From Petrosia ficiformis (Eukaryota > Porifera > Demospongiae > Haplosclerida > Petrosiidae), in contig OX345637.1 in NCBI GenBank assembly GCA_947044365.1, positions 6,969,201 to 7,033,200 of the forward strand: a stretch of DNA of 64,000 nt, given 5' to 3'. Position numbers and translations under genes: made by a program. The notes beneath the pieces were generated by a model. It worked only from the letters and a program-made list of their open reading frames with translations. It did no database searches and had not been told where the DNA came from. Each line of letters begins with the position of its first letter. Position 1 is the stretch's first letter. Below are positions 1 to 12,700 of the stretch, piece by piece.

Positions 1-1251
1 TTATAACATGAATCAAATAATTTTTATGAAGTCAAGAATGCTGCAAACCTACATGCATGTCATTTATACTGCTTGACAGCAAGTTTTACTGTCAAAGTAA
101 CCATATAGCTACTCAACATACTGTAAAACAAAAGATCATTCATGTTGTTGGACAGTATAACAGTGTTACTGTGAAAGCAGCTAGTCATAGTACACTTTTG
201 TCACATGATATAACATAACTCTACTTTAAGAGACTCACATTATTGATACTATAATACCTATAGACAGACATTGTATATACGAACCAACCAAATTAAATGA
301 AACAACAAGCAAGTGTTGCAAATGTGCTAACCATGCAATAAATGAGTTATTTTAACAACTTGGTTTTTGTAATGATGTCATGACTAATAACACTAAAATG
401 TGCAATAGTGATATCACAGTACATGAGAAGAGAAAAGTGTCAAACAACATATATACATGGTCATTAAAATACTGTGTGATGTATATATAGTAACATGACA
501 GGCATGTGATATTTTCACCATAAAGTATTTCAAAATACCTCACAAAGTAAGTAGCTATACTAAAATAATTTACAGAAACATGGGACTGCCTGTTATGATA
601 CTTCATGCACACAGTATTTCAACTCCTTTTTTGTACTCTTGGCAAAATGGAGAAACCTTAATTTGATTATAAGCGGTTGATTTCAAACCAACTTAACCAA
701 ACCAACCAATATAGTTATTACACAAGCAAATTATCTCTGAGCAAGTATATATCTAATATAAGCATTGTTTTCTTGTCTGCAACCAAAATTAAATGTCACT
801 GTACATCTAACTGTGAAACTGCACAGAAGTCATCACAAATGCATTAGGAATAGTACTGTCACAGGATCTACATAACTGTTTACAATAATTATAATGTAAA
901 ATTATTAAACACAAACACATTATAAACACTCATAAATAATCACGGTGACAGTATCACCATATTCATACATACAAGTGCATGTTTTTTTTTCAACATCCAA
1001 GTGACATTATGCAGTGTACTCTACAAACAGCACTAAATTACACAATAACTTATATAGTAGTTAGGCTAGCTCAATATGTGCTCCATAGCCATATCAGTCA
1101 ATAAAATCAGTATAAGTACTAAAAACACATTATTACATGCACTCAAAATTGAATTAATAAAAATTATGTACAGCTTAGTTCCACAATTTATTGACTTCTA
1201 TGATGACTCTGGTTACACTCTGTGCTGATGTAAAACCATATTGAAAAGTGC
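1..1251. other. Non-coding block, unit 1 copy
   Basis: No supportable gene. The block is AT-rich and recurs at about 23990-25250 and 38050-39200, so it is the left-hand part of the triplicated unit. Its short open frames are not conserved: the frame starting at 1011 stops after about 31 codons here but runs on in the other two units. It ends abruptly near 1252, where the DIRS-like element begins and the other two units continue with unrelated sequence. Confidence 0.7.
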
Positions 1252-2208
1252 ATATGAAGATGTTTAGACAGCAGGTTTAAAGATAGTTAACAGTTGGGGG
1301 AGGGGCCGCACAGGACCAAGCAATTGCCTCGTGCGAGTAAAAATCATCGAGTCTACTCTCTCCATTCACCAGTTTTCCCTTTCTAAAGCATGCCAAAGAC
1401 CGTGAGAAAGTCATAAGGCAGAGGCCCAAGGACTTCAGTCACCCGCAGGTCACCTCGGGTGGCATCGCTCAACAGCCTTCCAGTGCCAACCACATTGAGT
1501 TACCTAACCCAGCAGGGACGTTCTCTCTGTCATCGTTGTACCTTGATTAGTTCCTCGCCGCCATTAGATTGGAGGTCCGCCAGGAGCTGGACTCCCGGGC
1601 ACTCTAACCCTCACCCCAAGATCAGGGAGCATCATCCTCGAGTCAATCCTCACTACAAGAACAGGGAACATCATCCTCAGGCCTTCAGACTACCACATAC
1701 CATGGCCTTGGCAGCCTACCATCACCCACAGTATTATGTTCTGTACCACTGCTAGCTAGCACTGCACCTCCCATTTCATCCGTCTCTTCGCTGGTATCAA
1801 CCTGGTCCTCTGGAGCCCCGGCTCTTATCCAAGTGGATCACCTGCCTCCCATCTCATCTTTTTCCAGGTACCCAGCAGGACTACCATTGTTAACTCCAGG
1901 CCGGCCTAATCCTCTCACCAGCTGTGGAGCCTGTGCCGCACAAGCTTGTCCAGCACATTCAGGCAGGACAATTTGTCAAAATGTGGGACCTTCTGGGGGA
2001 CAACATTGCACTCCTACAACAGCTGTATTCTGTTCAGAGCCCCTTCCAGTCATTTACTGGGGGGCCTTAACCCTGCCTGTGAGACATTACCTCATTGTCT
2101 TCCTGGCTACATTGTCTTTTTTGGCCTATACAGCCATCAGGACAACTGATCAGGCTACCCGTGACCAACTGAACTATGCCCGGCTTCTGATCCAGGAATC
2201 TCTGTGAC

Positions 2209-2712
2209 ATGGTGGCAATGGGTGGCTCGACTACGATCGTGTCTTTCAGCAGCAGGTGGCTATCAACCCTTCTCTTCCCTGGAATACTCTCCATCCTGGC
2301 GTCAACCATCCTTGGTCAGAGATCAGGGACAGGGTCATTCTGCACTCTCTGCACTGGGTCGGATCACACTCCGAGTCAGTGTGCCTTGCAGTCACTCCAG
2401 CAACCCACATCACTGCCACAACCATCCGGGGCCGGACCAGTCAGACCGTGCCAGTCCCGTCCAGCCAGAAGACCAGAGTCACTGCAGTACATTTGTGTGT
2501 CCTGGAACAAAGGGGCATGTGTCTGCCCCGGAACATGCACCTATAAACACATATGTGCTACCTGCCAACTACAGCATAGAGCGAGGGACTGCCCGGATAC
2601 CCCTGAGGGGTCGCCACATAAGCCCACAGGGAGGAAGCCTAAGCCATTGTTTCCTAAGCCTGGAGATTCAGGAGCCCAGCTATATATACACCCACATTGC
2701 AGTTTGTTGTGA
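2209..2712 (+). pseudogene. DIRS-like element, Gag-like zinc-knuckle ORF
   Basis: A 167-codon open frame whose C-terminal half carries closely spaced Cys and His residues: ICVSWNKGACVCPGTC, then YKHICATCQLQHRARDCP. This pattern resembles the compact Cys/His finger common in the first ORF of DIRS-type elements and probably binds nucleic acid. The N-terminal part and the preceding frames (1459-2207) are unrecognisable and disrupted. It lies directly upstream of the RT relic, as expected for a Gag-like protein. Confidence 0.6.
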
Positions 2713-3239
2713 TGACCTTACTATGTCATTCATAGACAAATTGTCGGGTTTTTTTTGCGTTTACATAGTTTATCAATAATTGGAATTTTTGTTGATTATG
2801 CCTTTTGTCAGTTGTTGTTACTTATTCCATTATGTCCTTTGTCAGTTATATTAGGTTTTGTTCCTTTTTTGTTTTCTCTTTACCATATCAGCTGTTAACT
2901 GTAAGTCTGTCAGGGGAAGTCCATGGAATGCTTTACTACTGTTAGGGTTTTCATGGATAGTAAATTGAATGGGCGCACCAACATCACGGCCGTGGGAGAG
3001 CCCCAATGGTAATACTGGGTAGGTCATGCTCCTCGCCCAACTTTTACTTTTAAAGGTTATAGTATATTGTACCAACATGGATGAACTGTTTCTTTCTGTT
3101 TGTTTCCTAGGTCCTCCAACAGTGTTGGTACAGTGTTCCTGGTCTCACATGAATATTGTGGCAGGCCGCTACAGGTACATGCAGGACCTCCTGCTATTGG
3201 CCGCAAATCAGGCCCCTATCCCTTCATTGTTCTGGCCTC

Positions 3240-4124
3240 GTTGCCCTATTCCCATCAATGTGGAATTGCTGATATCGTACCTGTCATCCCACCCTGATCA
3301 GACATTTGTATCCTACATCTGTACAGGTCTATGGCTTCCACATTAGATTCGACTGCTCGTCTACACGATTGCAGTCAGCCTCACGCAACCACCCATCTTC
3401 CCTTGCAAACCCATCTGTTGTTGAGAACCGCATTGCAACAGAGGTGTCAGCTGGACAACTGGTGGGCCCAATAGATGATCCTCTCACTCCACTCGTTCAC
3501 GTGAGCCCCCTTGGCCTGGTGCCAAGTGAACCGGTGGAGGATGATAGTAGACTTGTCACAGCAACAGTGTCAACGATGGCATCCCACCAGAGCTGTGCTC
3601 TTTGGCTTATGCATCGGTAGATGATGTGGTCGAGCACATTCTACAGTCAGGACGCTACCACACAGTTGGTCAAGATGGACTTGAAAGATGCTTATCGAAT
3701 GGTTCCTGTCCATCCCCACGATCAATCCCTGCTAGGAATTTCATAGCGAGGCAGGACGTATCTTGATTGGGCCCTCTCATTTGGCCTCCGGTCTGTGCCC
3801 AAGCTTTTCTCTGCTGTTGCTGTTGCAATTGCATGGGTGCTCCATTGCCAAAGGGTCCGCTACCAACTCCACTACCTTGATGACCTTTTATTTTTGGGGG
3901 CCCCTGCCACATCTGAGGCAACTGCGACCCTCTCACTAGTCACCAATGTTTTTCAACACCTGGGCATCCCAGTGGCCACTCATAAAACTGAGGGCCTAGC
4001 GACTTGCGTGACATTCCTCGTTATCTTGAAGGCGTATGAGTTGAGGCTGCCCGCCAATAAACTCAGTCGGCTACAGGCACTGCTGGATAGGTGGCTTCCT
4101 GGTCTTGCACTAAGAAAGACTTAG
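3240..4124 (+). pseudogene. DIRS-like reverse transcriptase, broken
   Basis: The N-terminal part (3306-3620) contains a segment reading SAGQLVGPIDDPLTPLVHVS, typical of the start of a DIRS RT domain. After a frame change, MDLKDAYRMVPVHP (near 3674-3715) gives the conserved first Asp. The frame at 3795-4124 contains the catalytic YLDD box at 3873-3884. At least two frameshifts separate these pieces. In the family this enzyme copies element RNA into DNA; here it cannot be made as one protein. Confidence 0.85.
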
Positions 4125-4244
4125 AATCCCTCATCGGCCATCTATCACATGCAGCTACAGTTGTTAGGCCAGGCAGGACATTCTTACGGCTGCTGTTTAC
4201 ACTACTGACCACAGTCAATGCCCCACATCATTTCATTCACTTGA

Positions 4245-4770
4245 ATGCTTCGGCTAGAGCTGACCTACAGTGATGGAAGTGCTTCCTACAGGATTGGAAT
4301 GGTACATCATTGTTCCCATTGTCATCTCTCTCAGTCAATGTATATTCAGACGCATCTGGATCATGGGGTTGTGGGTCTTTGGTCCAGAGGATGGGGTGGT
4401 TCCAACTGCAGTGGCCCCCAGAGTGGCCCCCAGAGTGGCGCACAATCGACATTTCTGTCAAGGAGCTGGTACCAGTGGTGCTGTCAGCTGCTCTGTCTGG
4501 CCACTCTTGGCAGGGCTTGCACGACCATTTTCATTCAGACAATTTTGAGGAGGTGCTCTGGCAGGGACCCATCAGTACTGCACCTCATGAGGTGCTTCTT
4601 TTTTTACTTGGCCCATTTTAATTTTCAGCACTCGGCCGAACATGTACCGGGTGTTCTCAATACTTCAGCAGATGCAATTTCCCGCAATAACTTACCTCAA
4701 TTTTGTCCTCTCTTCTCCCACAGACCCCCCAGACCAGGATCCCAGAGTCACTGGTGGTCCTGCTGGTGAA
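4245..4770 (+). pseudogene. DIRS-like RNase H domain, broken
   Basis: The frame from 4310 carries VYSDASGSWGCG (about 4340-4375), the first catalytic Asp region of RNase H, followed by a segment with KELVPVVLSAAL, the usual conserved Glu helix. A later frame contains EHVPGVLNTSADAISR (about 4640-4685), the C-terminal motif with the last catalytic Asp. Frames switch at least once. An RNase H immediately after the RT separates DIRS-type elements from Crypton-type recombinase elements, which have no RT. Confidence 0.8.
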
Positions 4771-5332
4771 ACAGACCCTTCCTGACCCTTCTTTGTCAAC
4801 AATCCCCCGTTTGGAATATGTCCTCAAGAGTATAAGGAGAGGCTTACCTGCCCATTCCAGACCGAAGCACCTTCCCATCACCCCATTTATCCTACGCATC
4901 ATTCATACAGTGTGGTCACAGGACCCTATGGACCACAACAAGGTGATGTTATGGGCAGCATGCTGTCTGGCATTCTTCGGGTTCCTGCGATGTGGAGAGC
5001 TCACTTGCCCATGTTTGGGAGCTTATTCTCCTACCATGCTGTCTCGCACTGATATCTGGGTGTGAATATTTAGGGACTGCACACCACTGTCCCGTACTCA
5101 CTTTGTCGCAGCAGTCCGGCAGGTGCTGCAGGTAGCAGGGGTTGATACCTCTTTGTACACTGGCCACAGCTTCAGGATCAGGGCAGCTACGGCGGCTGCA
5201 GGAGTTGGCTTGAGTGACTCCCTCATTAAGACACTAGGCAGGTGGAAGTCAGCAGCCTATGCCACATACATTAGAATTCCGAGAGAGTGTCTCATGTCCA
5301 TTCCATCAGTACTCGCCGGGTGGCAGCAGTGA
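4703..5332 (+). pseudogene. DIRS-like tyrosine recombinase, broken
   Basis: Two frames together hold the tyrosine-recombinase core. FFGFLRCGEL (about 4974-5003) is box I with its catalytic Arg. GHSFRIRAATAAAG (from 5161) is the H-x-x-R box II, followed by LGRWKS and a Tyr in YIRIP (about 5265) as candidate nucleophile. A stop at 5064 and a frame change separate the halves. In DIRS elements this enzyme inserts circular DNA, so flanking target duplications are not expected. Confidence 0.85.
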
Positions 5333-6043
5333 GTATGCACACATAAACATCTCCGAGGATCTGCTCATGACCAACACAAATATAGTCCACTGGTCTTGGA
5401 CACAATTATAATAACCTTTTGTTTTCAGAAATGTCCTATGTTTATGTTCATGTTTGATGTACACAATTTAAATTTGTTTTTCCTATGGTATTATATATTT
5501 ACTTGCAAGTTGAGCTGTAAGTCTACCTCACATGCTAGCTAGTTGTTGGGTCGAGTGGGTCTCAATGGTACACAAATTAGTACAGGTATATCTATGGGTG
5601 TACGTCCTGATTAGGGAGTGTAGTGCATGAATGCACTACTGGAGGATGTCGGGTGCTGACATACACTCCCCTATCTAAATGTGTGGTGTGGGCTTGCTGG
5701 GGATGCCTAATGCCATTTATTGGACATGGCTAGGGGGGAGTTTAGCAGCATTGTACCCTCATCCTAGTGATGGTAATTTGCTAGGGGTACTGACTCTGCT
5801 GGTCCAAGCACTGTACCGTCATCCTAGTGATGCTAAAATTGCTAGGGGTACTCTAAAACATGCTTTACTGATGTACATACATGTAATAGTCAATCACATA
5901 GAGGAGTGGCCCTTGCAACATTACCAACCTCTTTTTCCGATTATGTGTTGTAACCGAAGAACTCAGCTTAGCTTGTTGTATATCTGATCCCTTAATATAT
6001 GTTAACTTTCTTAATTAATGATACTGCTAAGTTTAACTGTTAA

Positions 6044-6664
6044 GGTGGTACTACGGAGTGGGCGGATGCGACTCTAATCAGTTTCAAATTAGAATATTAT
6101 ATAATATGACTCTAACCTGGTGTAATAGCAACCTTCAAATCTTCCGATCAGCTTTATATTGTCCTGTAATTGAAGAAATATTGTTAAAATTGGCATTTTT
6201 CCAATTAACATGAGTACAAAACCACAAAAGCCACGCCCACCATACATGGCGTGCACCAAGTACAATGTATTTTCAGAAAAGTTACGAAGCCGTTTTCTGC
6301 AAATTCATTTTACTTTTAAAGTTACAAGAGGCTGAAGAAAGCTGAATTCTGTAGCTTTTCACTGAAACCATGAAATTTACCTTTCTAGACTCTACCAAAC
6401 TCCGATCTTTCTCAGAGAGCAACTACAGTTACCCCGCCATTGTTTCCCACCCACCGCCCCTTGCCCCCTCCACCACCCGTGGGCCGTGTTTAGCTTTGTT
6501 TCTGAAAATAAACTATCAGTGAAAACATTTAGGCCCAATAATTATACCCCCGGGTGGGTGTGGCTTCCAAAAAATACAGAATGGAACCAGATAGTATGCA
6601 GCAAGAAGCTTGCAAGACTAGAAACTGATTGGAGTAGCATCCGCCCACGGAAAAGACTACAACC
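6044..6664. mobile_element. TTAA-flanked MITE, family A, copy 1
   Basis: About 620 bp with imperfect terminal inverted repeats. The left end starts GGTGGTACTACGGAGTGGGC; the right end, read in reverse, starts GGTTGTAGTCTTTTCCGTGG and continues with GGGCGGATGC. Both ends abut TTAA (6040-6043 and 6665-6668). No transposase ORF is present. TTAA target choice points to piggyBac-like mobilisation, but the ends lack the usual CCC start, so the superfamily is uncertain. Confidence 0.8.
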
Positions 6665-6668
6665 TTAA

Positions 6669-7250
6669 GGTGGTACTATGGAGTGGGCGGATGCGACTCC
6701 AATCGCTTTCAAAATAGAATATTATATAATATGACTCTAACCTGGTGTAATAGCAACCTTCATATCTTCTAATCACCTTTATAGGGTCCTGGAATTGATA
6801 AAACATATATAAAATGTCCATTTTTGCAATCGCAATAAGTACAAAACCGAGAAAGCCACGCCCACCATTCATGGCGTGCACCAAGTACAATGGAAAACAA
6901 ATAGAGCCGTTTTCTGGAAATTCATTTTACTTTATATAGTTACAAGAGGCTGAAGAAAGCTGAATTTCTGTAGCTTTTCACTGAAACTATAAAATTTACC
7001 TTTCTAGACACTATCAAACTCCGATCTTTCTCAGAGACCAACTACAGTTACCCCGCCATTGTTTCCCACCCACCGCCCACTCCACCACCCGTATACGCGT
7101 ATCAGTGAAAACATTTAGGCCCAATAATTATACCCTCGGGTGGGTGTGGCTTCCAAAAAATACAGAATGGAACCAGATTGTATGCAGCAAGAAGCTGGCA
7201 AGACTAGAAACCGATTGGAGTTTCAACTACCCTTCCCCCTAGTACAACCT
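6669..7250. mobile_element. TTAA-type MITE, family A, copy 2, in tandem
   Basis: A second copy begins right after the TTAA at 6665-6668 that ends copy 1, in the same orientation, so the two share one TTAA. It is internally shorter around 7075-7100. The right end has decayed: the expected TTAA reads TTGA at about 7250-7254. The next sequence is the 5' part of a second DIRS-like fragment. Confidence 0.75.
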
Positions 7251-7258
7251 TGATGTTA

Positions 7259-7910
7259 AATGATGTTTAGACAGCAGATTTAAAGATTAACAGCTAGGGG
7301 AGGGGCCGCTCCTTTGGCCGCGCCGCATACATGCATGCGCACAGGACCAAGCAATTGCCTCGTGCGAGTGAAGATCTACTCTTTCGATTTACCAGTTTTC
7401 CCTTTCCTCCAGCCCCCCCCCCCCCCACTCAATTTTATTTTTTACTTCATTTTAGTTGTACGGTTTATTTACATGTGATGTTTGTGTTGCGTGTTGTGTA
7501 CTGCTTAGTATTTTCCAATTTCCTCTCCTTTCAGGAGTAGGACATTCGCTTGGGTGCCAACATACACTTCCCTATCTAAATATGTGGAGTGGGCTTGCTG
7601 GGGATGCCTAATGCATCTATTCATTGGACATGGCTAGGGGGGTGTGACTAAGTGGGGTCATGTTACCTCTGGGTTTAGTAGTATTGTACCCTCATCCTAG
7701 TGATACTAATTTGCTAGAGGTACTGACACTGCTGGTCCAAGCAAGGTACCCTCATCCTAGTCATGCTAAAGTGGCTAGGGGTACTCTAAAACATGCTTTA
7801 CTGGTGTACATAGATGTAATAGTCAATGACACACGGGAGTGGCCCTTGCGATAATACCAACCTCTTTTTCCGGTTATGTGTTGTAACTGGAGAACTCAGT
7901 TTAGCTAGTT
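7259..7910 (+). mobile_element. Internally deleted DIRS-like fragment
   Basis: Bases 7259-7400 match the 5' end of the DIRS-like element (1255-1390, sharing GACCAAGCAATTGCCTCGTG), and 7555-7900 match its 3' end (5640-5990). The whole coding interior is missing and is replaced by about 150 bp that includes a run of C at about 7415-7428. This is either a deletion derivative or a second insertion that lost its core. Confidence 0.75.
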
Positions 7911-8203
7911 ATATATCCAATGTAAACAAGTAATAATTATGTACTCTTTGATAGAGCTTGAGATTTCTTTTGGTTTTCAGCTTTATATCAATGTACTTTA
8001 ATTAGAAACAAGCAATAAAATAATATTGTGCATCATAATTATTAAAACAAGTATGTGTGTCACGCACGGTTTACTATATATTCAGGTCCTGTATTATACT
8101 AACTTCCCATGTAATTGGTACAATCACATGATTTTTGAAGACACTTTCAAAAGTGTATGCATGACATATTCTCTGTGCATTAGCAATATTATCAGAAACA
8201 GAG

Positions 8204-8479
8204 ATGAACTCAAACATTGTACTCCTAATTCTTGCTGTCTCTAGGGCTTACTTTGTCTTGGCTGAATATAAACACCAGAGAAAGGATGCATGTCCTACTT
8301 GTGCTCGCCCTGCCTTGGATGTAAAACAAACATTTTTTCCAGATAAAGCAGAGTATTATGAATGGGACCAACTAGAGATTATGCTTGAACATAAAGAATC
8401 ATTAGGAGTGAAAATCTGCTACAATAATATCTGGATGTGTCTAAATAGAAATAAATTTAAATTCATAACATGTGTATAA
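8204..8479 (+). CDS. Small secreted protein, intact copy (unit 1)
   Basis: A 91-residue single-exon ORF starting MNSNIVLLILAV, with a hydrophobic N-terminus of about 20 residues that looks like a signal peptide. The mature part is charged, contains PDKAEYYEWDQLEIM, and carries four cysteines (two in CPTC, then KICYN and WMCLN, with a fifth in the terminal TCV). I do not recognise the family. It sits on the + strand downstream of, and converging on, the receptor gene's 3' end, and is triplicated with it. AATAAA at 8649-8654 could be its poly(A) signal. Both sister copies are broken, so expression needs checking. Confidence 0.5.
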   Translation: MNSNIVLLILAVSRAYFVLAEYKHQRKDACPTCARPALDVKQTFFPDKAEYYEWDQLEIMLEHKESLGVKICYNNIWMCLNRNKFKFITCV

Positions 8480-9192
8480 TATGAATTTACATTTCATGAT
8501 ATTATTTTCCTATTAGCACATAAAGAAAATTAGGAAGAGTTGTTGTATAGTAAAGGCAGAATTTGATATTGGTTAATAATTAAAAGAATTATTATTTATT
8601 TCTTACATCAATGTCTGAGTAAAATTTCAGGCAAAGTGAATGGAACTAAATAAACTGTTGCTCATTTTTCATTCAGTTTCAATCACTTGATCCTTATATA
8701 CCAGCTGAATTTTTCTACACATAATTATGTAAAAAGCACAAAACCAGCTAATAATTGAATTAGTATCTACACTTGTTTTTCAGCCAAGCTCCAGGGGTAA
8801 GCAGTTAATATAATTGTACCAGACTGGGAATTAATTATGGATTCTGGGTTCAAATCACAGCTAGTGGGTAGAGGGATTTCTTTCTGCTTATAGTAGAAAT
8901 CAAAGCCAGGCTTCATATCTCTTCTCTAGTTTATGATATCTGTTCAACTATCCATCCATTAATTGAACAAGATAGCATGATGCATGTTCACAGTCCACTG
9001 TCTACTTAGTAAACGTTTATTTTTGAATAAAAGACATTATCACACACTATAGTAAATATATCAGCAAAAAGAAAAGTAAAGCCTATTCAATAAAATGTAT
9101 ATACCAAAAAACAGCTCAAATATACATATACGTTTGCGTATGTTATAAGTCAGTTAGTCATGTGATGTGTCAACAATCAGCAACACACAATA
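8480..9192. other. Intergenic region between convergent genes
   Basis: No gene seen. It contains the likely 3' UTR of the minus-strand receptor gene, with TTTATT (AATAAA on the minus strand) at 9016-9021. The sequence is conserved in units 2 and 3. Confidence 0.6.
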
Positions 9193-9549
9193 TCACATGT
9201 TTTTCTCAATCCCTTCAGAGTCAAATTCATCATTTGCTCCATTATTTGACAGAACTATTAGATTCTCTTTTCCTTGCTCCTTTTCTTTTAGAGAAGACAG
9301 AGTCATATTAATATTCTGGGCATTTACAGGAGCATGAATGCCTTTCTTTCCCTTAGATCTCTTGAAGAGCAGGTAGGCAACAAGACTACATGTGTATAAA
9401 GAATACATTTATTGTAATATGTGATGTAATATTGTATACCTGATGACCATCACTATTAATATGACCAGTAGAATGACAGTTATACACAAACCAATAAGAT
9501 AACTAGTACTAATATCTTTTATTGTTTCGGTTAAAGTTGTGGGAATTGG

Positions 9550-9705
9550 GGGGGACGGTCCTGATGTAATAGAACTAGGAGGTATTACTGATTTAATAGC
9601 ACTAGAAGATATAGTAGCACTAGGAGGTGTTCCTGATATAGTAGCACTAGAAGATATTCCTGATGTAGTAGGTGTTCCTGATGTAGTAGCACTAGGAGGT
9701 ATCTC
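9550..9705 (-). repeat. Stalk-coding repeats, receptor copy 1
   Basis: Degenerate in-frame repeats of a unit of about 27 bp encoding variants of SATTSGIPP, between the last SRCR domain and the transmembrane helix. The repeats have diverged more than in copies 2 and 3 (GTPTTSG, ISSSATISG and similar). Such Ser/Thr/Pro-rich stalks are usually O-glycosylated spacers; glycosylation here is an inference. Confidence 0.8.
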
Positions 9706-12700
9706 ACTACAGGACACACCAGCAACGTTCACATGCATAATAAGGTCTCTTCCTTCATCAGGTGGAATGTGAGCTGCATCACATTTTGTTAGTGCAGATT
9801 CTGATCCATTACAAGCAACATTACTCAAATGAACTGTTTTATTGGGTTTACCATATCGTGAATCAATAACACTAACAGCACCTGTGATACAACATAAAGA
9901 GTAAGTGTAACGTCACAATACCACTGTTGACATTTACCATCTCTTGAATATCCTAGTTCATAACAAATAACTGAAGCATCAGCATCATTCCAGCCAATTA
10001 CTGACACAAGACCCCAGAGATTAAAGTAACATATTTCAACAGTACCCTCTGTGTCGTTTCTTCCTCCTACTAGTCTTGTAGTACCTTCTTCACATGCTGT
10101 AATAGTACAGAGTGGACATTCATTATTATCAGTGAAACTACAACATCATTTACCATCCTGACATACTACTCCAGCAACTTTATCACGAGAGAAAGTGAAA
10201 GTTCCAAACTCTTGTTTAGTACACTCTAGTACAGTATTCTCATATCTTCTACATCCCATATTAGAATATACAATAGGCACATTACCATCACCAAAATAGG
10301 AGTTGGTATAGACTATGGGTTCTGATAATATACAGAGAAAAATATTACATTATAGTGATTGTACATATTATTAATATACCTGATACTCCCAGACCTAGTT
10401 CTTTACATACAACATAGGCATCAGTGAAATCAAATCCATCACCACATATACTACCCCATATATTGTTAGCACAAACTTCAATTCTACCCTCCTGTGTAAT
10501 ATCACCATCCTTTAGACGGACTTTTCCTTCCTCACAATTTGCAGATACTAATAATTGATAGCGATAATTGCACACCTCATTAAGACATCAACCATTACGT
10601 TGTCACTCACCTGAACATCTAATTCCAATGGCATTTAAACAAGTTGACTGACAGCTATCAGCTAGATTACAATCACTCAAGCTGACATGTGCCTGTTCGC
10701 CAGAACATGTGAAATTCTCAAAAAGACTAGTGTTTGATGCAAGAGGATTATACTTTCCATCAGTGAAAATAGACACCGCTATGAAAATAAGAATATAGGA
10801 TCATAATCAGTTATACATTAATAACAGATAACGTACGGTCATAATCTATAAATCCTAGTTGTCTACATACCACTGTAGCTTCTTTCACATCCAGTGAACA
10901 GAATGGAGACCAATTTCCCTTGTAACAGTACTGCGATACACCTTCACCAATGTTAGCTTTGTCACCAGTCAGTTGTATCTCTCCATTAACACAGGATGTT
11001 CCTCCAGTTGGCGGAGTTACACATGTAGTTGGCACATAACATTTGACTCCAGCTACTTCCACCATGTCTAATCTATCCTTTCCCTCTTGAAGAGAATATG
11101 ATGTTTGAGTACACTCATGAATACTCTCCTCATCTCCAGTACATTGAACATTAGTCAAGTGAACTGTTTTGGCTGGTTTACCATATTGTGAACCACCATA
11201 TGCAGTACTACCTAATATACATAGTATACAGTTCTGTACACTTTATTCGAACTCTTACACAATTATGTACCTTCCACCTCATATCCAAGCTGTTTACAAA
11301 CAATTTCAGCATCCTTGTCACTCCATCCTGCTTCCTCAATGAGACCCCATAGATTATCAAAACACACTTCTACTGTTCCTTCATTCTTGTTATTTCCTCC
11401 TACCAGCTGTATATCACCATCTTCACAATCTATATGTATGTATTATATAAGATTTTGTACAGGGGATCTCACAAATTCAGAATTACCATATCCACACAGC
11501 AGTCCAGCTACATTGTTACGTGAACATGAGAAGTCAAGGTAGTAGAAGAAACAATAATCATACCGTAACACCTCAGTCCAATATTGGTATAGGGACACCA
11601 TGGTAGACAACTGTCATCAGGTTGATAAACAGTACATTCTGATAGAGAGTTCTCTGAACCACTACATGTGATGTTTTGTACTAAACTATAGTTTAGTAGT
11701 GTACTATACTCTCCATTCTCTGCAAGAGCTCCCCCTGTTATAAATAAATAACTTTAGCATCTCATTAAGACACAATACTTACATGAGTATTGAGTGTGTC
11801 CAAAATGTCTGCAAGCAACAGTAGCTGTTCTTTCATCCATTGTACAAACTGGAGTCCACCAAGTACCATTACAGTACTCCAATCTTCCTTCAGTGGTTGA
11901 TGTATTGGTATTGTTTATAAGTCTGAATGCTCCAAGACTACCACAAGCATCACTTGGATCAATATCAGGACTGTCAATGCATGGAGGTTCAGTGGGTGGG
12001 TCATATTTACAATCCACACCAGCAACATCCGTTCCGTTCAATATTTGTTTACCAAGACTAAAGGATAAATGAGTTCTAGTGCAATCAGCAAGGTAATCTT
12101 CATTTCCTATACAACTGACATCTTTGAAATGGATGACTTTATTAGGTTTACCATAATGTGAACCCTGTATTGGTAGAGCAACTGTATAGTAATAGATAAC
12201 ATCATAATATACCAATATAGAATGAAGACTCTTACTTCCATCTGCATGTCCAAGTTGATTACAAACAACTTTAGCATCTCCGTTAGTCCAACCTGTATCT
12301 CCCACAAGACCCCAAAGATTACCATAACATACTTCAACTGTTCCCTCATTAGTATAGTCACCTCCCACAAGTCACACATCACCATTTTCACATGCTTTAT
12401 AATATGACAATTAATTGTGTGTACCTGCGTGTGTATGTATGATATGAACTGACCTTCTTTGCAAAGAACACCAGCAACATAACTTAAGGAACAAGTGAAA
12501 CTTGGATAGATGCTTTTTGAACACTCATGTATGTTTTGTTCCCATCCACTACAGTGTACAGAACTCCATACAACAGGTCCATAACCACTTCCATAGTAAG
12601 AATAGTAATAAATCAATGGATCTATAAGAGTATAAATATAGGTTATATACGTAGTTGGAAGATTTTGTGTTATTTAGATTCCAAGGGCAAAGCCCAAGGA

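Larger units (their letters stand above)
1252..5995 (+). mobile_element. DIRS-like tyrosine-recombinase retrotransposon, degenerate
   Basis: In order on the + strand I see a Gag-like zinc-knuckle segment (2209-2712), a reverse transcriptase (3240-4124), RNase H (4245-4770) and a tyrosine recombinase (4703-5332). RT plus RNase H plus a tyrosine recombinase, with no integrase, is the DIRS arrangement. All frames are broken by stops and shifts, so the copy should be inactive. The ends (1255-1390 and 5640-5990) recur joined together at 7259-7910. A short palindrome at about 5619-5642 may belong to the terminal or circle-junction repeats. The insertion is absent from the equivalent position in units 2 and 3. 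Exact termini are not resolved. Confidence 0.85.
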
